This document shows, piece by piece, positions 37,480-50,260 of a stretch of DNA of 64,000 nt (positions are counted from its first letter, which is position 1; the number at the start of each line of letters is the position of its first letter). The DNA is taken from positions 186,001-250,000 of the forward strand of contig CAUYLG010065526.1 of assembly GCA_963573385.1 (NCBI GenBank), written 5' to 3'. The notes below the pieces were generated by a model. The model searched no databases, was not told the DNA's origin, and worked only from the letters and a program-made list of their open reading frames with translations. The position numbers were made by a program, and so were the translations under genes. Origin of the DNA: Cacajao melanocephalus. Its lineage: Eukaryota; Chordata; Mammalia; Primates; Pitheciidae.

Positions 37480-39465
37480 TTTTCAGATCACGCATGGTGA
37501 CCCACACTCAGTGTGGTATAGACTAAATAGCTGTCCTTTAAAATCTGTCTTCCTTTACTCTGATCACATCGTTAGATTTTGGCTGTCTGTGAGTAATTTG
37601 GCAGCACTGTTAGTCATTAGTGGATATGCCCTAACTTTGTGCTGTGGTCTCAAGATAGAAAATCCAAATTATATCCATTGTATTATAAGCAAATGATAGC
37701 AACAAAATCTGGCAAATTCTCATTGACTTGGATCAATATGGTGTCACAATAAACCCAGCTGAGCTACAATCATGTTATGAACGTATTTGAAGATGTTTTT
37801 CTCTGGTAGCTTACAAGAATAAAGGTTGAAGTACAGATTTTTGACACCTGTTTTTCTGAGTGAATTTTCCTAGTAGGAAACAATATCTTCAGAAGAGTTA
37901 TGATGTAAAAATATGTGGCCTTTAACAACAGACTTTATGAGTAAAACATCTGCCTTTCTCACATGAAAGACTATAGTAGGGTATGTTATCACTGGGTAAA
38001 CATTTCTTCTAGTCCTTTTCCCCATCTTGCTCTGCCCCTTTTCCTTATACATGTTATTTCTCCTTCCAGAAATATATTGCTAGTTCAGATTCTTTCTCTT
38101 AAAAATATTCATTTCTGGTAGTAAGGACAGTCTGGTCTAGGAAGAGCATATTCATCAGTATAAATCACGTTTGATCTTTCCAATCTTTCCATTTATTCTG
38201 AGAGTCTTCCAGACCTTGAGTGAATACAATGGTCGTGTGACAAAAATCAGTTTGTTTGAAAAGTAGACAAATATTGTGCAAACCAGCAGAAAGCATTCCC
38301 TGTGCAAAAAATATCTGATTCAATGATTGAAATAAATGATGACATTAATGTAAAAGGCTATTTTTCTTCAGTCAAAACAATTAACTTCAGTAACAAACAT
38401 TTATTGAGTTGACATGGGTTCAAAAATAATGACAATAAAAAAGCTTTTATTTAGTTTCAAATCAATGATATTAATTTGTTTCTAAACCCATTATTGCTGA
38501 ATTCAATACTTTTTAAAAATTAACTTCATAATCTTAAAGTCATAAATAAATCTTTTGTGTTTTTAAGTAATAAATAAAGCTTCTATACTTTGGTGGGTCA
38601 TGCATCTTAATTTGCAAATGATCCATTTTCTGCTTTTTGATTATAGCTTATATCCAGGGTTAAATTACATTGCAACAAATTACATTGCAACAAATTACAT
38701 TGTAATGAAAGCTTTCTTTAGAGCCAGAGACTTTTAACTCTCATTGCCCCTACTTCAAATAATATTTGATGTAACAAAACTCTAATATAAGGAAAGTTTG
38801 ATCCCTTGAAAGTTTTATAAAAGTGGTTTACCTAAATTTATTTATAGTTTTTCTGAAAGCTATGATAAGAACAGTTTTTGAGCTAAAACATGGTATATAT
38901 ACGCAAAGGAATAAATTAAAGCCATATGTCTAAAAGTTATGAAACAGTTGGACTTGTGATTTACATAGATTAAATATAGATAAAAGATCAAACACATTTA
39001 ATCCTTTTATTTCCATCTAGATTTTTGTTTTGTGAATAAATAGGCATAAGGGGAATGTTTAGATATGTTACTGTTTGTAAGATCTACAATTATTCTTCAA
39101 TTACCATCCAATGTTTCTAGTACCCCAGCCCTGATGAAAATTGCTTCTTATATTTAGTAACAAGAGTATTGAATGATTAAAAATCTCCATGCCTCTTCTC
39201 TTACAGTTTTCCATAATGGGTTATATGATCAGACATCCATGCATGCAGGCTATATGAATAACTTGTTGATAACAATAGCGAAAGATAACTTTTTGTTATT
39301 ACAAGATGATTTAATAAAACAGTTATTAGCAGTAATGTAAAATAATTTTTTTCAATAGACCTATTTATATTATTTGTGCTTGTTAGAAAGCACAAAATTA
39401 TAATCCTACTGGTAATTAGTAATCAAGTTGATGAAAATGCTGATATTTAGCATGTCATACTTATA
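37480..39465. other. unassigned AT-rich unique sequence
   Basis: No transposon consensus or coding exon was recognised in this 2-kb stretch except a 15-bp tandem repeat at 38662-38706. Confidence 0.4.
38662..38706. repeat. 15-bp tandem repeat, three copies
   Basis: AAATTACATTGCAAC occurs twice exactly (38662-38676, 38677-38691) and a third time with three changes (38692-38706). Confidence 0.95.
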
Positions 39466-39483
39466 AAAAAATTCACCATTTCT

Positions 39484-39619
39484 CTCTCCCTTCCTTCCTT
39501 CCTTCCTTCCTTTTTTTCTTTCTTTCTCTTTCTTTCTTTCCTTTCCTTCTTTCTTTCTTTCTTTCCTTCCCTCCCTCCCCTCCCCTCCCCTCCCCTCCCC
39601 TCCTCTCCTTTCTTTTGCA
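39484..39619. repeat. polypyrimidine microsatellite (CCTT/CTTT/CCCCT)n
   Basis: Blocks of CCTT, CTTT and then CCCCT repeats form a 136-base strand-asymmetric tract (polypurine on the minus strand). Mirror-symmetric parts could form triplex (H-DNA). Lys/Glu/Arg-rich open frames across it are artefacts. Confidence 0.95.
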
Positions 39620-39898
39620 GTTTCCCTCTTGTTGCCCAGCTGGAGTGCAATGGTGCAATCTCAGCTCACTGCAACCTCCACCTCCCAGGTTCAAACAATT
39701 CTCCTAGTCTCACCCTCCCAAGTAGCTGTGATTACAGGCACGTGCCACCATGCCCAGCTAATTTTTTTTGTGTGTTTAGTAGAAACAGGGTTTCACCATG
39801 TTGATCAGGATGATCTCGGGCTCCTGACCTCAGATGATCCACTCACCTCAGCCTCCCAAAGTGCTGGGATTACAGGTGTGAGCCAACACGCCAGGCTG
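39484..39898 (-). mobile_element. Alu, antisense, with 136-bp polypyrimidine tail and exact TSD
   Basis: The Alu body is about 39620-39898, the reverse of the Alu consensus. A perfect 15-base TSD, AAATTCACCATTTCT, at 39469-39483 and 39899-39913 fixes the insertion borders. All of the CTTT/CCTT/CCCCT pyrimidine tract (39484-39619) is therefore the former A-tail. Confidence 0.95.
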
Positions 39899-39913
39899 AA
39901 ATTCACCATTTCT

Positions 39914-40370
39914 AATGTAGATATAGAGCCACTAGAAATCGTGGTGAGGGAGGTTAACAAAGTACACACTTGATAGTCCATTTTTTCCAAAGAAATGGGA
40001 AGCAGAGGCATTAGTTGGAGATGTGTTATAAAACTTTAGGAGACTGAGAGCATTTTGGAGTGATCTCTGATGAAAATAAAAGAAAAACCTGGTCATGGGC
40101 AAGAAAAAAATTCAATTATATTTTGAGCCCCCTAACGTTGGAAGAGCATATATTTAAATGGAATCTTGAAATGCCATAAATATTTAAACACCTAATATGT
40201 GCTTCGTTGTTCTAGGCATGAGGGATACAACTAATATTTTATGTAGTTCATCTTATGGAGGGATAACATTCATGGCATTTTTTCTGGTGTAAGAATAAAG
40301 AAGGCTGGTTGTTCAATTGCTCCAGATTGAAAAAAAAATTGAGAAGCAAATATGGGAGAAAGGCAAAAAT
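39914..40370. other. unassigned sequence
   Basis: No repeat consensus was recognised. No coding signal. Confidence 0.4.
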
Positions 40371-40371
40371 T

Positions 40372-40505
40372 TCATTCATTTCATATCAAGAAATATTTAC
40401 TAAGCACCGTAATATCTCAACTACTTTGATAGGAGTCAAGAATTTAAGAAATAAAATCTCTCTTCTAGGAGAGCTTGTAGTTTACTGGGAAAGACAGAAA
40501 CGATA
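40372..40505 (-). repeat. L2-like 3' end relic, antisense
   Basis: The order 'aagaaatatttactaagcac', 'gataggagtcaagaattta' and 'ctaggagagcttgtagttta' is the reversed L2 3' end. Diverged. Confidence 0.5.
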
Positions 40506-40509
40506 GCAG

Positions 40510-41930
40510 ATCTTGTCACAAGCATGTGGTCGGTACCACGATGGCTATAACAGCAGAGTGTGCAGGGGCAGAGGCCCTTATCTCAGACTGAGAAAGTGCC
40601 AGGAGATGATGCCTAGGTATGGGGATGTCAGAGCCAAATCTATAGACGGTATGGCAACCTTCTGTAAGTCCCCAGGACATAAAACAGCCAAATGGAATCC
40701 TTGCAGAGAACTGTAAAAGTAGAGTTGATCCTTTTTCTTCACTGAGGGTGAGGCAGGCAGGGCCTGGCAATGAGTCTGGGGGTACCAAGGAGATCGTATA
40801 AGGCCTTGGAGGTGAGCACAGCTAAAAAGATAGATGAGGTGATCAATTATAGCGTCAAAGCTGGGAAGCAAAGGCCTTGAAGCTAGGAGAGCTCTGACAG
40901 GCTGGAAACCATTTAAGGAATCAAAGACCTGGTCTCTCTATGTGGAAGAAGAGAAAGAGCAGTGAGAGCTTCCAGGAAAGTTTGAGATAGGCCGAGTGGA
41001 ATGCCTGAGTTTAAAGAGACGGACAAGGGCTTACACTATGGGCGGAGAAGGTTCAGAATGTCTCCAGGTTCAAGGCGCTTGAAGGGGCTAGAAGTGAGGA
41101 TCACTGGAGCCAAGGAAGACTAAGAACTCATGTATTGGCTGGATCAGTAACATGCATTTTGTAATTTCTTGGAATGTGTCAGGAAGTGGACTCAAGAGGA
41201 GAATTGTAAGTTGGAGACTAGACTAGCCAATGATTATGAGGCAATAACCTGAAGTCAATTGATTATGGTTATATGAGGGAAGGAGGGTTGGCTTAGCTAG
41301 ATGCCATGGACTTTAAAAGCAAAGGATTTTTCTGTAAAGCTTTCTCCAAGCCCTTGGGATTCTGCCGGGTACCTCCTGGTCCCCAGAGAAAGGTATACAT
41401 TGGAAGCCCTAACAGATAACTTGGTTAAGGCCTTCATCCTCTTCAGTCTTATCTGGGTGTTAGGCGTGTCTGCATAAACATGAGAATGACAAGTAAATGA
41501 CAAGTGTGCACAGTAAACCAGTGCTTGATCTAGGACCAGAATGAAAAGATTTTTGCCTGAACTGTGTTACACTAGACTTCACTGTTTTTGTTTGATGTGT
41601 ATATGTAGATGTCTTGTTCAGACAGTGTTTTTCAATAAGAAATTATTTCAATACAAAAGTACTGGTGAAAATTATCTTCTTAGAATTGTAATTACACACC
41701 TTAATGAAGCCTTGCGGATAGTAAAAGCATTCTCTCAGCCCTGGGATTTTCTCTAGGCTTCTCACACTAAAGTCATGATGCTGAGGTAGTTTATCACCCG
41801 GAACATTACTACAGATTCCTAAATTTGATAAAGTTTATTTCAATACACGGAGATAGAAACGTTGCTCACTGAAGAGCTGAGCCACGTGTCCAGGACATAT
41901 TCTTAAGGGACAAACGTGGATCAAATGCGA
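40510..41930. other. unassigned, slightly GC-richer sequence
   Basis: Opposite-strand open frames overlap at 40513-40871 without exon boundaries. Parts of 40730-41230 resemble the same unnamed ancient repeat style as 3890-4640 ('aaggccttggaggtgag', 'ggctggaaaccatttaagga') but could not be assigned. Confidence 0.35.
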
Positions 41931-41932
41931 TA

Positions 41933-42091
41933 AAAATGTTCAGCCTGCTGCAGGTTTCTAGATATTGACTGCTTGTCTTTGTATAGATAAGGCATCTGGT
42001 TGATTGATTATTCATTTTAATTTCAATGTTTTGATATCCTATTATTACAGATTCTCTTTTCTTAACCTCCCCAAATTGAATCTAGTCCTAC
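41933..42091 (+). repeat. 159-bp direct repeat, copy 1
   Basis: It is collinear without gaps to 42939-43097, with about 6 mismatches in 159 bases. Copy 1 continues on both sides into ordinary unique sequence, so it is probably the source copy. Confidence 0.97.
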
Positions 42092-42394
42092 GATGTTGAG
42101 TTTCTGAGAACCATCTCTACCTAAACCTTTCAGGTAGCTTTCCCAGAACTTCTTAGGCTTGCTAGTGTGACTGGAAGGGACGCAATAATTTACTTAGAGG
42201 TTTTCGTTGTTATAATGTTTTCATGGGAAGAATTGACTGGTTTTAATATTAGCTCTGAACAGTTGCTCTTCTAGCGATGTGATTTTTGCCTGACATCCAT
42301 GTAACATCACTCCTGCTATTCAACTTTATAGTTTTACATGCTTTTATTCTTGCAAAAATGTCATTGCCAACATTACCATATTTTATCCTCAATA

Positions 42395-42535
42395 CATCCT
42401 TTTGAGGCAGAACAAATGCTTTTCTTCTCAGTTTACTGATGAGGAAGCTGTTCCACATAGAGATGAAATAATTTTCTCCGGTTCTACAGGCGACATTGAC
42501 AGAATAGAGGCTAAAACTTGAGTCCTCAAGCAATA
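42395..42535 (-). repeat. MIR SINE, antisense
   Basis: 'tttactgatgaggaagctg', 'cacatagagatgaaataat' and 'ctacaggcgacattgacaga' correspond to the reversed MIR core (the fresh order is 'acagatgaggaaactgaggc', then 'aagtaacttgcc', then 'cacagctagtaa'). Confidence 0.55.
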
Positions 42536-42624
42536 GAATAGGCAAGGAAATTGCTCTCCTATCTTATACCACAAAGATAAAGATTTAGTTTACGTAATCT
42601 TCTAATTCCAAATTTGGTTTACGT

Positions 42625-42805
42625 ATTTACTTATTTATTTATTTATTTTGTTTGTTTGAGACAGGGTCTTGCTCTTTCACCCAGGCTGGAACGCAGTGGC
42701 ACAATCACTGCTCACTGCAGCCTGGAGCTCCTGGGCTCAAGTGATCCTCCAACCTCAGCCTCTCAAGCAGCTGGGACTATAGGCATGTGCCACCACACAT
42801 AGCTA
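42625..42805 (-). mobile_element. Alu left-monomer fragment, antisense, with TTAT tail
   Basis: The (TTAT)n run at about 42627-42650 is the reversed tail. 'gagacagggtcttgctcttt', 'cccaggctggaacgcagtgg' and 'cagctgggactataggcatg' follow, then a stop near 'accacacatagctaacata'. It has single-monomer length (FLAM-like or truncated). Confidence 0.8.
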
Positions 42806-42938
42806 ACATACATATATATATTTTATATTTGCTAATATATATTAATTAAATATGAATAATAAATTAGTATTTAATATTCACATAATATATTAATTTATAA
42901 TATATATTGAATATATACATATTCACTATAACACAATC

Positions 42939-43097
42939 AAAATGTTCAGCCTGCTGCAGGTTTCTAGATATTTCCTGCTTGTCTTTGTATAGATAAAGCA
43001 TCTGGTTGATTGATTATTCATTTTAATTTCAATATTTTGATATCCTATAATTACAGATTCTCTTTTCTCAACCTCCCCAAATTGAATCTAGTCCTAC
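42939..43097 (+). repeat. 159-bp direct repeat, copy 2
   Basis: It is the near-identical partner of 41933-42091, offset by 1006 bases in the same orientation. Both edges fall directly into AT-rich repeat, suggesting a templated insertion there. Confidence 0.97.
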
Positions 43098-43113
43098 AAT
43101 ATAATATGACATA

Positions 43114-43227
43114 TTTTATAATATAATTATAAATATTATATATTTATATATTTTATAATATAGTTATAAATATATATTTATATATTTTATAATATAATTA
43201 TAAATATATATTTTATAATATAATATG
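43114..43227. repeat. AT minisatellite, about 34-37-bp units
   Basis: Units starting TTTTATAATATA begin at 43114, 43151, 43185 and 43211, with lengths of about 37, 34, 26 and a partial. Each contains internal palindromes (TATAATTATA, ATATATTTATAT). Confidence 0.85.
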
Positions 43228-43269
43228 TTATATTTTATATTTTATTATAAACATTATATTTTATATTAT

Positions 43270-44101
<832 letters not shown>

Positions 44102-44115
44102 AGAAGTAGTTTTTT

Positions 44116-44830
44116 AATAGCACCCTCTCTTAACCCCTAGCCATGGGCAAAAGGAAACCATCCAAATGCGATAGAACTCCCTTATTTTATTTTCATTTTT
44201 TCACCAAGCGTTCCCCTAAATTGCCATTCCTTGCCAGCTGTGGCACATGTGATATTTCTCATTAAGAATCAACTTTCTTAAACTGGAAATATCATTTTCT
44301 TACTATTTATTGATATAGTTTTAGAGGAATCCTCCCATTTTGGTTGGTAGCTGTTCAGTTGGGTTTAAATGTGATGCACTTGTTGGCTGCTTAGCCCCGT
44401 GAGGACTGTGCTGAGACAGACTTACTCAGGCTTCCTTTGAACACAGAAATGAAAATCAATAAACAATTTGAACTTCTTCGAGGAGAATTTTTCTCCTCTA
44501 ATGAATATACAAGCTTGGTTACAGCTTAATTCAAAGATTGAATTTAGTGAGTGTTTTTGCCTGCACCGTAAGCATGACAAACAGAAGTCTCAAGTGACAT
44601 GCCCCACAGGAGACTTAATGTTTAAAAAAAAAAATCATCATACTCTCCCACCTTAAGCCCACATAAAAACAAGACAAGTCAACTGTAATAATATTTACTC
44701 GCATCAGAGTCTTGAAAAATGGTCCAGCAAGTGTCCAGTGATAAAATGTGTGCTGTCTACACACAAAAAGTTTTGAAAGTAAAAAATACACAGACAAACA
44801 AAAAGAGCTCAATGAGCTCAAACAAGTACA
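44116..44830. other. unassigned sequence
   Basis: No repeat or coding signal was recognised. The open frames at 44468-44656 (+) and 44615-44863 (-) are short and unsupported. Confidence 0.4.
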
Positions 44831-44834
44831 AATT

Positions 44835-45260
44835 TTATCAGTTAGGATTTTTTTTGTTTTCAAGTAACAGAAAACTCAACTCCAGCTTTGGTTAAGTCTC
44901 CAGCCAGAGGCTCCTGTGGTGTTGCAAAGGCTCCCTCCTTTTCTTCCTTCTGTTCATTTCTTGTTGGTGTCAACTTCATCTGTATTCTCCATGTGAAAGC
45001 AAGGCATTTCACGTGACAGCAAAATGGCTTCCAAGGAACAGAGTCAAGCTTTTTTTTCCCGTAATAGCTGAAAAAAAGAAGCCCAGGTCCTGCCCTTTGA
45101 AGAGGGTCCTGAATAGAGTTGCATGCTCATTCCTATCTCTGTGGCGGGAGAGATAGGATGTACTAATTCACTAAGGCCACATCCTGACATCACAACCTGA
45201 AATGAAGTGTGGGATTTATACCCTTTCAAGGCAAGTATTGAGGTGTCTGTCAGAAGCGAT
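44835..45260 (+). repeat. ancient MER-type repeat, family unnamed (copy 2)
   Basis: It begins 'tatcagttaggatt' and 'caagtaacagaaaactcaac' and continues with 'tctccatgtgaaagcaaggc'- and 'aaaatggcttccaaggaaca'-type blocks. The block order is the same as at 9870-10265. Family not named with confidence. Confidence 0.4.
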
Positions 45261-45264
45261 TTTT

Positions 45265-46050
45265 CAGAAGAAATTCAAGATACTATTTTACCAGAAGACT
45301 GGTGAGAAGATACTTAATGACCAAAACCACTGGTAGAGACAGGTAAAACAGGTTTGAAGAATGTTTACTAAATTAGTTCATGCTACTGCTAGAATCATCT
45401 TTAAAAACTGTGGTGATAAGTTGGCCTGTACCCATAATTTATCACCAGAAACTTATAATATTAAGCACACAGGTTAATGAATGATAACATTTTAAAAAAT
45501 GTAAGAATAAAAATGCAACTGTATGAACACCAAGCCAATACTACAAATAAAATGAAATTAACTACTTTACTTACAAATAAGATCTATTACAAATACCTGT
45601 GAAAAACAAGATTGCACATGTCTTCTTATAAACAATTCCAGAGCCATACTTTCCTTTTTGTTTATAGTATCTTATCATTAAGTTCCTGATTTTTCTGCAT
45701 GGTTTAGCAATATACTAACTGGAGCCACAAAAGGGAGAAGATGGTATATTTTGTACTTCACCCTCTTTTTCATATTTTCCCCTGGTAAAAGACAAGGGGT
45801 ATGCAGAGCAAGGAATCTGCTGAACTGACCTTTCTTTATCCTGTGTAAATCAGACAAAACATCCTTCTCCTGCTTTATGGCAAGGCCAGCTGAAAAACTC
45901 CGCAAACAAGATTAATTCAGCTGATTAATGATGGATGATGGTTTTGAGGGGTTTACAGGTGGAAACAAACCACCTGTCTTCTTGACACTGGAGAAAATAG
46001 CAGTTATTTATTCTAGTCCCAGATTCTTGCTTTGACTCTTATCTACTGTT
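45265..46050. other. unassigned sequence
   Basis: No repeat family or exon was recognised. The minus open frame at 45678-45905 is unsupported. Confidence 0.4.
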
Positions 46051-46054
46051 AGTA

Positions 46055-46618
46055 TCTGTAGCAGTTTAAAAATGTTTCCACAAATTCTTCAACACAACTC
46101 CATCTAAATGTCGGAACCTAATTCCCATCCCCTTGCATATGGGGTGGCCTTACTGACTTATCTTTAATAAATAGACTATGACAAAAGTGATAGTCTATCT
46201 GTCTTAAGGTCATACAAAGGATTGCAGCTTCCTTTTTGCTCTTCGGCCTTTGGGCCCTTCACTCTGAAGGAAGCCACCTGAAATATCAAGAGGAGACTTA
46301 AGCAGCCACAAGAAGAGGTTCTTTTGTTAAAGAACAAAGCTCTTCTGCCTACAGCCAGCAAGAGACTGTGGCTTCCATCCTCCAGCCATGTCAGTGTGCC
46401 ATTTTGGAAGTGGATATTCAGCCCCAGGCAATCTTTCATTTGACTACAATCTCAGCCTATATCTGACTTCAACATTGTAAGAAACTCTTAACCAGAACCA
46501 CCCAGCTAAGATGTCGCCAGATTCATGACTCTCAGAAAATGTGTGCCATAATCAATTGTTGTTTTAAGCCACTAAGTTTGGAGGTAGTTTGCTACGTAGC
46601 AACAGACAACTAATTTAG
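46055..46618 (+). mobile_element. MLT1-type MaLR LTR, diverged
   Basis: The 3' half carries 'ttttggaagtggatattcag', 'gaaccacccagctaagatg' and 'tgttgttttaagccactaag', and the end is near 'agacaactaat'. Block order fits an older MLT1-class LTR on the plus strand. The open frame at 46176-46439 (-) is antisense to it and not a gene. Confidence 0.6.
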
Positions 46619-47102
46619 TATTCAATCTCATTTCCCATTGCTCTTCAAGACGCAAATTCTCCTGACATTCATCAACCAATAAGTTAGTCAATCAGCCAAC
46701 CAAGTATGTGTTTACTACTCACTCTTGCTATGCCCAGCATAATCTCAATTTTTAACTTCAGACCCTTTCCTATCTTATCTTCCCAGACTAATCCTATCAG
46801 AACTCATGTCTTCCTTCATAAAATTTCTGATTTTCTAGTCAGTAACACATAGTTTAGCCCCAGATGTTGCCTTAATTGGCTTATATATATTTGGCCATTT
46901 TCCCAAAGGGCAGGGGTATGCAGATTTTAAAATATTCCTAAATGCATTTTTGGACTCAATAAGTCTTGATTAACTGAAGGAGAAAATTGGATCATTGAAA
47001 TTTCTAAGTGTCTCTGTATTGGAGCAAGTGCTGCGTTGCAGTTCCAGGCAGGGAACAGTCTGTTTTGCCCATGTTTACATTCCCACTTTATCCTCGCCTA
47101 AA

Positions 47103-47290
47103 GCAGAGGTCAAGAAACTTTTTCTGTAGAGGGCCAGAGAGTAAATATTTCAGCTTTGTTGATCATATGCAATTACTCAACTTTGCTATTATAACACAAA
47201 AGAGGTGACAGACAAAAAGTAAATGAATGGATGTGTCTGCCTTCCAGTAAAACTTTATGTATAAATACAAGTGGCAGGCCAGTTTGGGCC
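47103..47290 (+). mobile_element. hAT (Charlie-type) non-autonomous element fragment
   Basis: It starts with a hAT-like terminus ('cagaggtcaagaaacttttt') and follows the known consensus order: 'tgtagagggccagagagtaa', 'atatttcagctttgttgatc', 'aattactcaactttgctatt' and 'aaaactttatgtataaat'. The 3' terminal inverted repeat is missing. Confidence 0.75.
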
Positions 47291-47304
47291 TACCTTCTAG
47301 GATG

Positions 47305-47360
47305 GTATTTTTCAACATTACTGCATCAAAAGAATCATCTGCAGAGCTTTTAAAGTAAAC
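47305..47360 (+). repeat. MER20-like hAT terminal fragment
   Basis: 'ttcaacattactgcatcaaa' and 'agaatcatctgcagagcttt' match the 5' part of MER20 (reference order 'tctcaaact ... catcagaatcacctgg.gagctt'). Only about 55 bases remain. Confidence 0.5.
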
Positions 47361-47364
47361 ACAC

Positions 47365-48190
47365 TTACCAGCAAATGTGTTTTTAAAAACACCTCTGAAA
47401 ATTCTTATAATCTGATAAACTTGGAAAACCTGGGGAAAACAATCAACCTTACTGTGTCCTTTGCGCTAGGAGTACTTCATAGAGATGTGAGGCAGGAATC
47501 AAAAATTGCATTTCTTGATGGCTGTGATTTCTGTGACTTCATAGGGCCACATGCCTCATCTAAGGACCAACTATTAGGTTTCTCAAACTACACAGCTGTG
47601 TTTTTCTTATGTCAGGGAAGACCAACAATGGATAAAGTAATCACTTCCCCATTTCATTAAGGAAAAGTTAATGAAGAGCCAAGAAAAGCCCAAGAAAAGT
47701 TTTCATATTTTACTTGGATCTGCTTCTTTAAAGGATGCATTCACACTACTTACCGTTCTTCATGATGTATAATTTTCTGAAAAAGATAATTTCTTTGAAA
47801 GATTAAGATTTTGAAAATGTAGAATTCAGCTACATGACATGAAACCATGTGTAGAGCAGAAACACTTAAATCTGACCAAAGAAGTGACTGTTATCTGCAG
47901 TGCTATGCTAGGATTTCAAATGTGAGGTTTATCTATTTAAAATAAAATTAGAACTGTAATTTTTGAAGGGGTTTCCAGTGTGCGTTCTAGCCCTGTCCTA
48001 GTCCAATTTAGCTAGTTATATAGTATTTTAGGTAAGACTGTCTCTCCTTTTCTTTTTGCATGAGTGATTTTGTTTACTAATTTCAATAAGCATAATCAAA
48101 GAGGAAAACATATCCTATTAATTGACCCTAATTCTCCCATACAAATCTTTAGGTATAACTATCATAGATGTAGATGTATATAGAGCTTGG
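47365..48190. other. unassigned sequence
   Basis: The open frame at 47421-47660 (+) has no exon signals or domain. No repeat was recognised. Confidence 0.4.
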
Positions 48191-48192
48191 TT

Positions 48193-48425
48193 TAATTTCT
48201 TAACCTCAACAGTACTAACATTTTCGACTAGAAACTTTTTTGTTGTAGAGGAAGCTTTTCTGTGCATGGTAAGGTGTTTAGCACCGTCCCCTACCCTCCA
48301 TCTGCTAGATTCCTGTAGCACCCTCAAGTTGTGACAATCAAAAACGTCTCCAGACACTGCCAAATGTCTATAGGGTCAAGGATGGGTGGGGGAGGCAAAA
48401 TTACCCCAGTTAAAAAATCACTGAT
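48193..48425 (-). mobile_element. MER5A hAT-Charlie element, antisense
   Basis: Reversed MER5A blocks run in order: 'tttcttaacctcaacagtac', 'taacattttcgactagaaac', 'gttgtagaggaagcttttct', 'gttgtgacaatcaaaaacgt', 'ctccagacactgccaaatgt' and 'aaaaaatcactg'. Nearly full length. Confidence 0.85.
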
Positions 48426-48429
48426 GTAA

Positions 48430-49018
48430 AGAGTGTGTATATATATACCCTAAGCAAAGTGGAGAATAGAGACTGTTTTCCAGTCATCTTATATTAAGCT
48501 CCTGCCCTCAAATATTTTCCTGAAATAGATAAGCAAAAGAAGAGCTCGTTCAAGCTATAATTATTCAGGCAATTGACTCAATTCGCCTCTTTACTTTACA
48601 TGTGAGAACACCAGCAGTGATACTTTTCTCTCCTGGACAAACTGTGCAGGGCACCAATGCTTCAGAACACCTGAGGACCATCATTTGTGGGATCCCTCAG
48701 TAATGATTTTATAACACCCAGATGCTAGAAGAAACATTTGCATGCACTGACCCAGGCTCACTGCATTTTAACAAGTCTGCACCCAGAGAATTTAAGAGAG
48801 TATGAGCAAGAACTAGGCAGCATGCACCATCTGGTGTTTCAAAAAATGTATACCATAAGCCCAATTAAGAACTTATATTTAGACTATTTATGAATTGGCT
48901 TATTTTGAATGAAATAGAAGAAGCCTAACCTAAAAATAAATGAGCTGGCTCAGAACTTTCTCTTAAATTGAATATCCTATTATTTCATGATAATGGGATT
49001 TTATAGAATTCAACCTAA
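48430..49018. other. unassigned sequence
   Basis: No repeat or coding signal was recognised. Confidence 0.4.
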
Positions 49019-49117
49019 GGGATGTTATGGGCTGAACTGCATTTCCCCAAAATTTGTATGTTGAAGTCCTAATGCTCAATATCTCAGAATGTAATTATAT
49101 TTGAAGATGATGTCTTT

Positions 49118-49421
<304 letters not shown>

Positions 49422-49436
49422 GAAGATGAGGTCTTT

Positions 49437-49737
<301 letters not shown>

Positions 49738-50157
49738 AAAGATGATGTCTTTAAAGTCATAATTAACTTAAATGAAGTCTTTAGGTTGGATCTTAATTAA
49801 ATGTTACTGGTATCCTTATAAGAAGAAGACATTTGGACGCAGACATGCACACACACAGAGAAAAGACCATGTGAGGACACAGTGAGAAGACGGTCGCCTG
49901 CAAACTGAAGAGAGAGGCCTCAGAAGAAACCAAACCTGCTGACATCTTGATCTTAGATTTCTAGCCTCCAGAAGTGTGAGAAACAAATTTTTGTTGTTAA
50001 ACCCCCAAGTCTGTGAGCTTTTGTTATGGCAGCCCTAGAAGACTAATACAGACACCATGCATAGTGTTGAACATGTAATAGAATCACAAAAAATGATCAT
50101 AGTTGTTGATATTTTTTATTATTTCATCAATATTATTTTCAATTAATTTCTAAAATC

Positions 50158-50260
50158 CTTTACTGAGTGTGTACCCCCAGATTCTTTGCTGTATGCTTGG
50201 GGATACCAATGTATGTAAGACAGTGTCAACACTGCAGTAGGAAAGAAAAGCAAGCCAGTT
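50158..50260 (-). repeat. L2-like relic, antisense
   Basis: 'ctgagtgtgtacccccag', 'gctgtatgcttggggatacc' and 'gtgtcaacactgcagtagg' follow the reversed L2 3' end. Diverged. Confidence 0.4.

Larger units (their letters stand above)
42806..43265. repeat. AT-rich low-complexity block, split by duplicated segment
   Basis: Nearly pure A/T occupies 42806-42935 and 43098-43265, with many TATA-type palindromes. The 159-bp copy 2 sits in the middle. Confidence 0.9.

Noticed and set aside
38662..38706. Short regular repeats as a possible CRISPR array
   Set aside because: The units are directly adjacent with no spacers, and the window is clearly primate nuclear DNA.
39447..39694. Lys/Glu/Arg/Gly-rich minus frames
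   Set aside because: They are translations of the polypyrimidine tract of the Alu tail, not genes.
42939..43097. Copy 2 of the 159-bp repeat as an unknown SINE
   Set aside because: There is no tail, no TSD and no promoter boxes, and only the nearby parent copy is seen. Local duplication explains it better.
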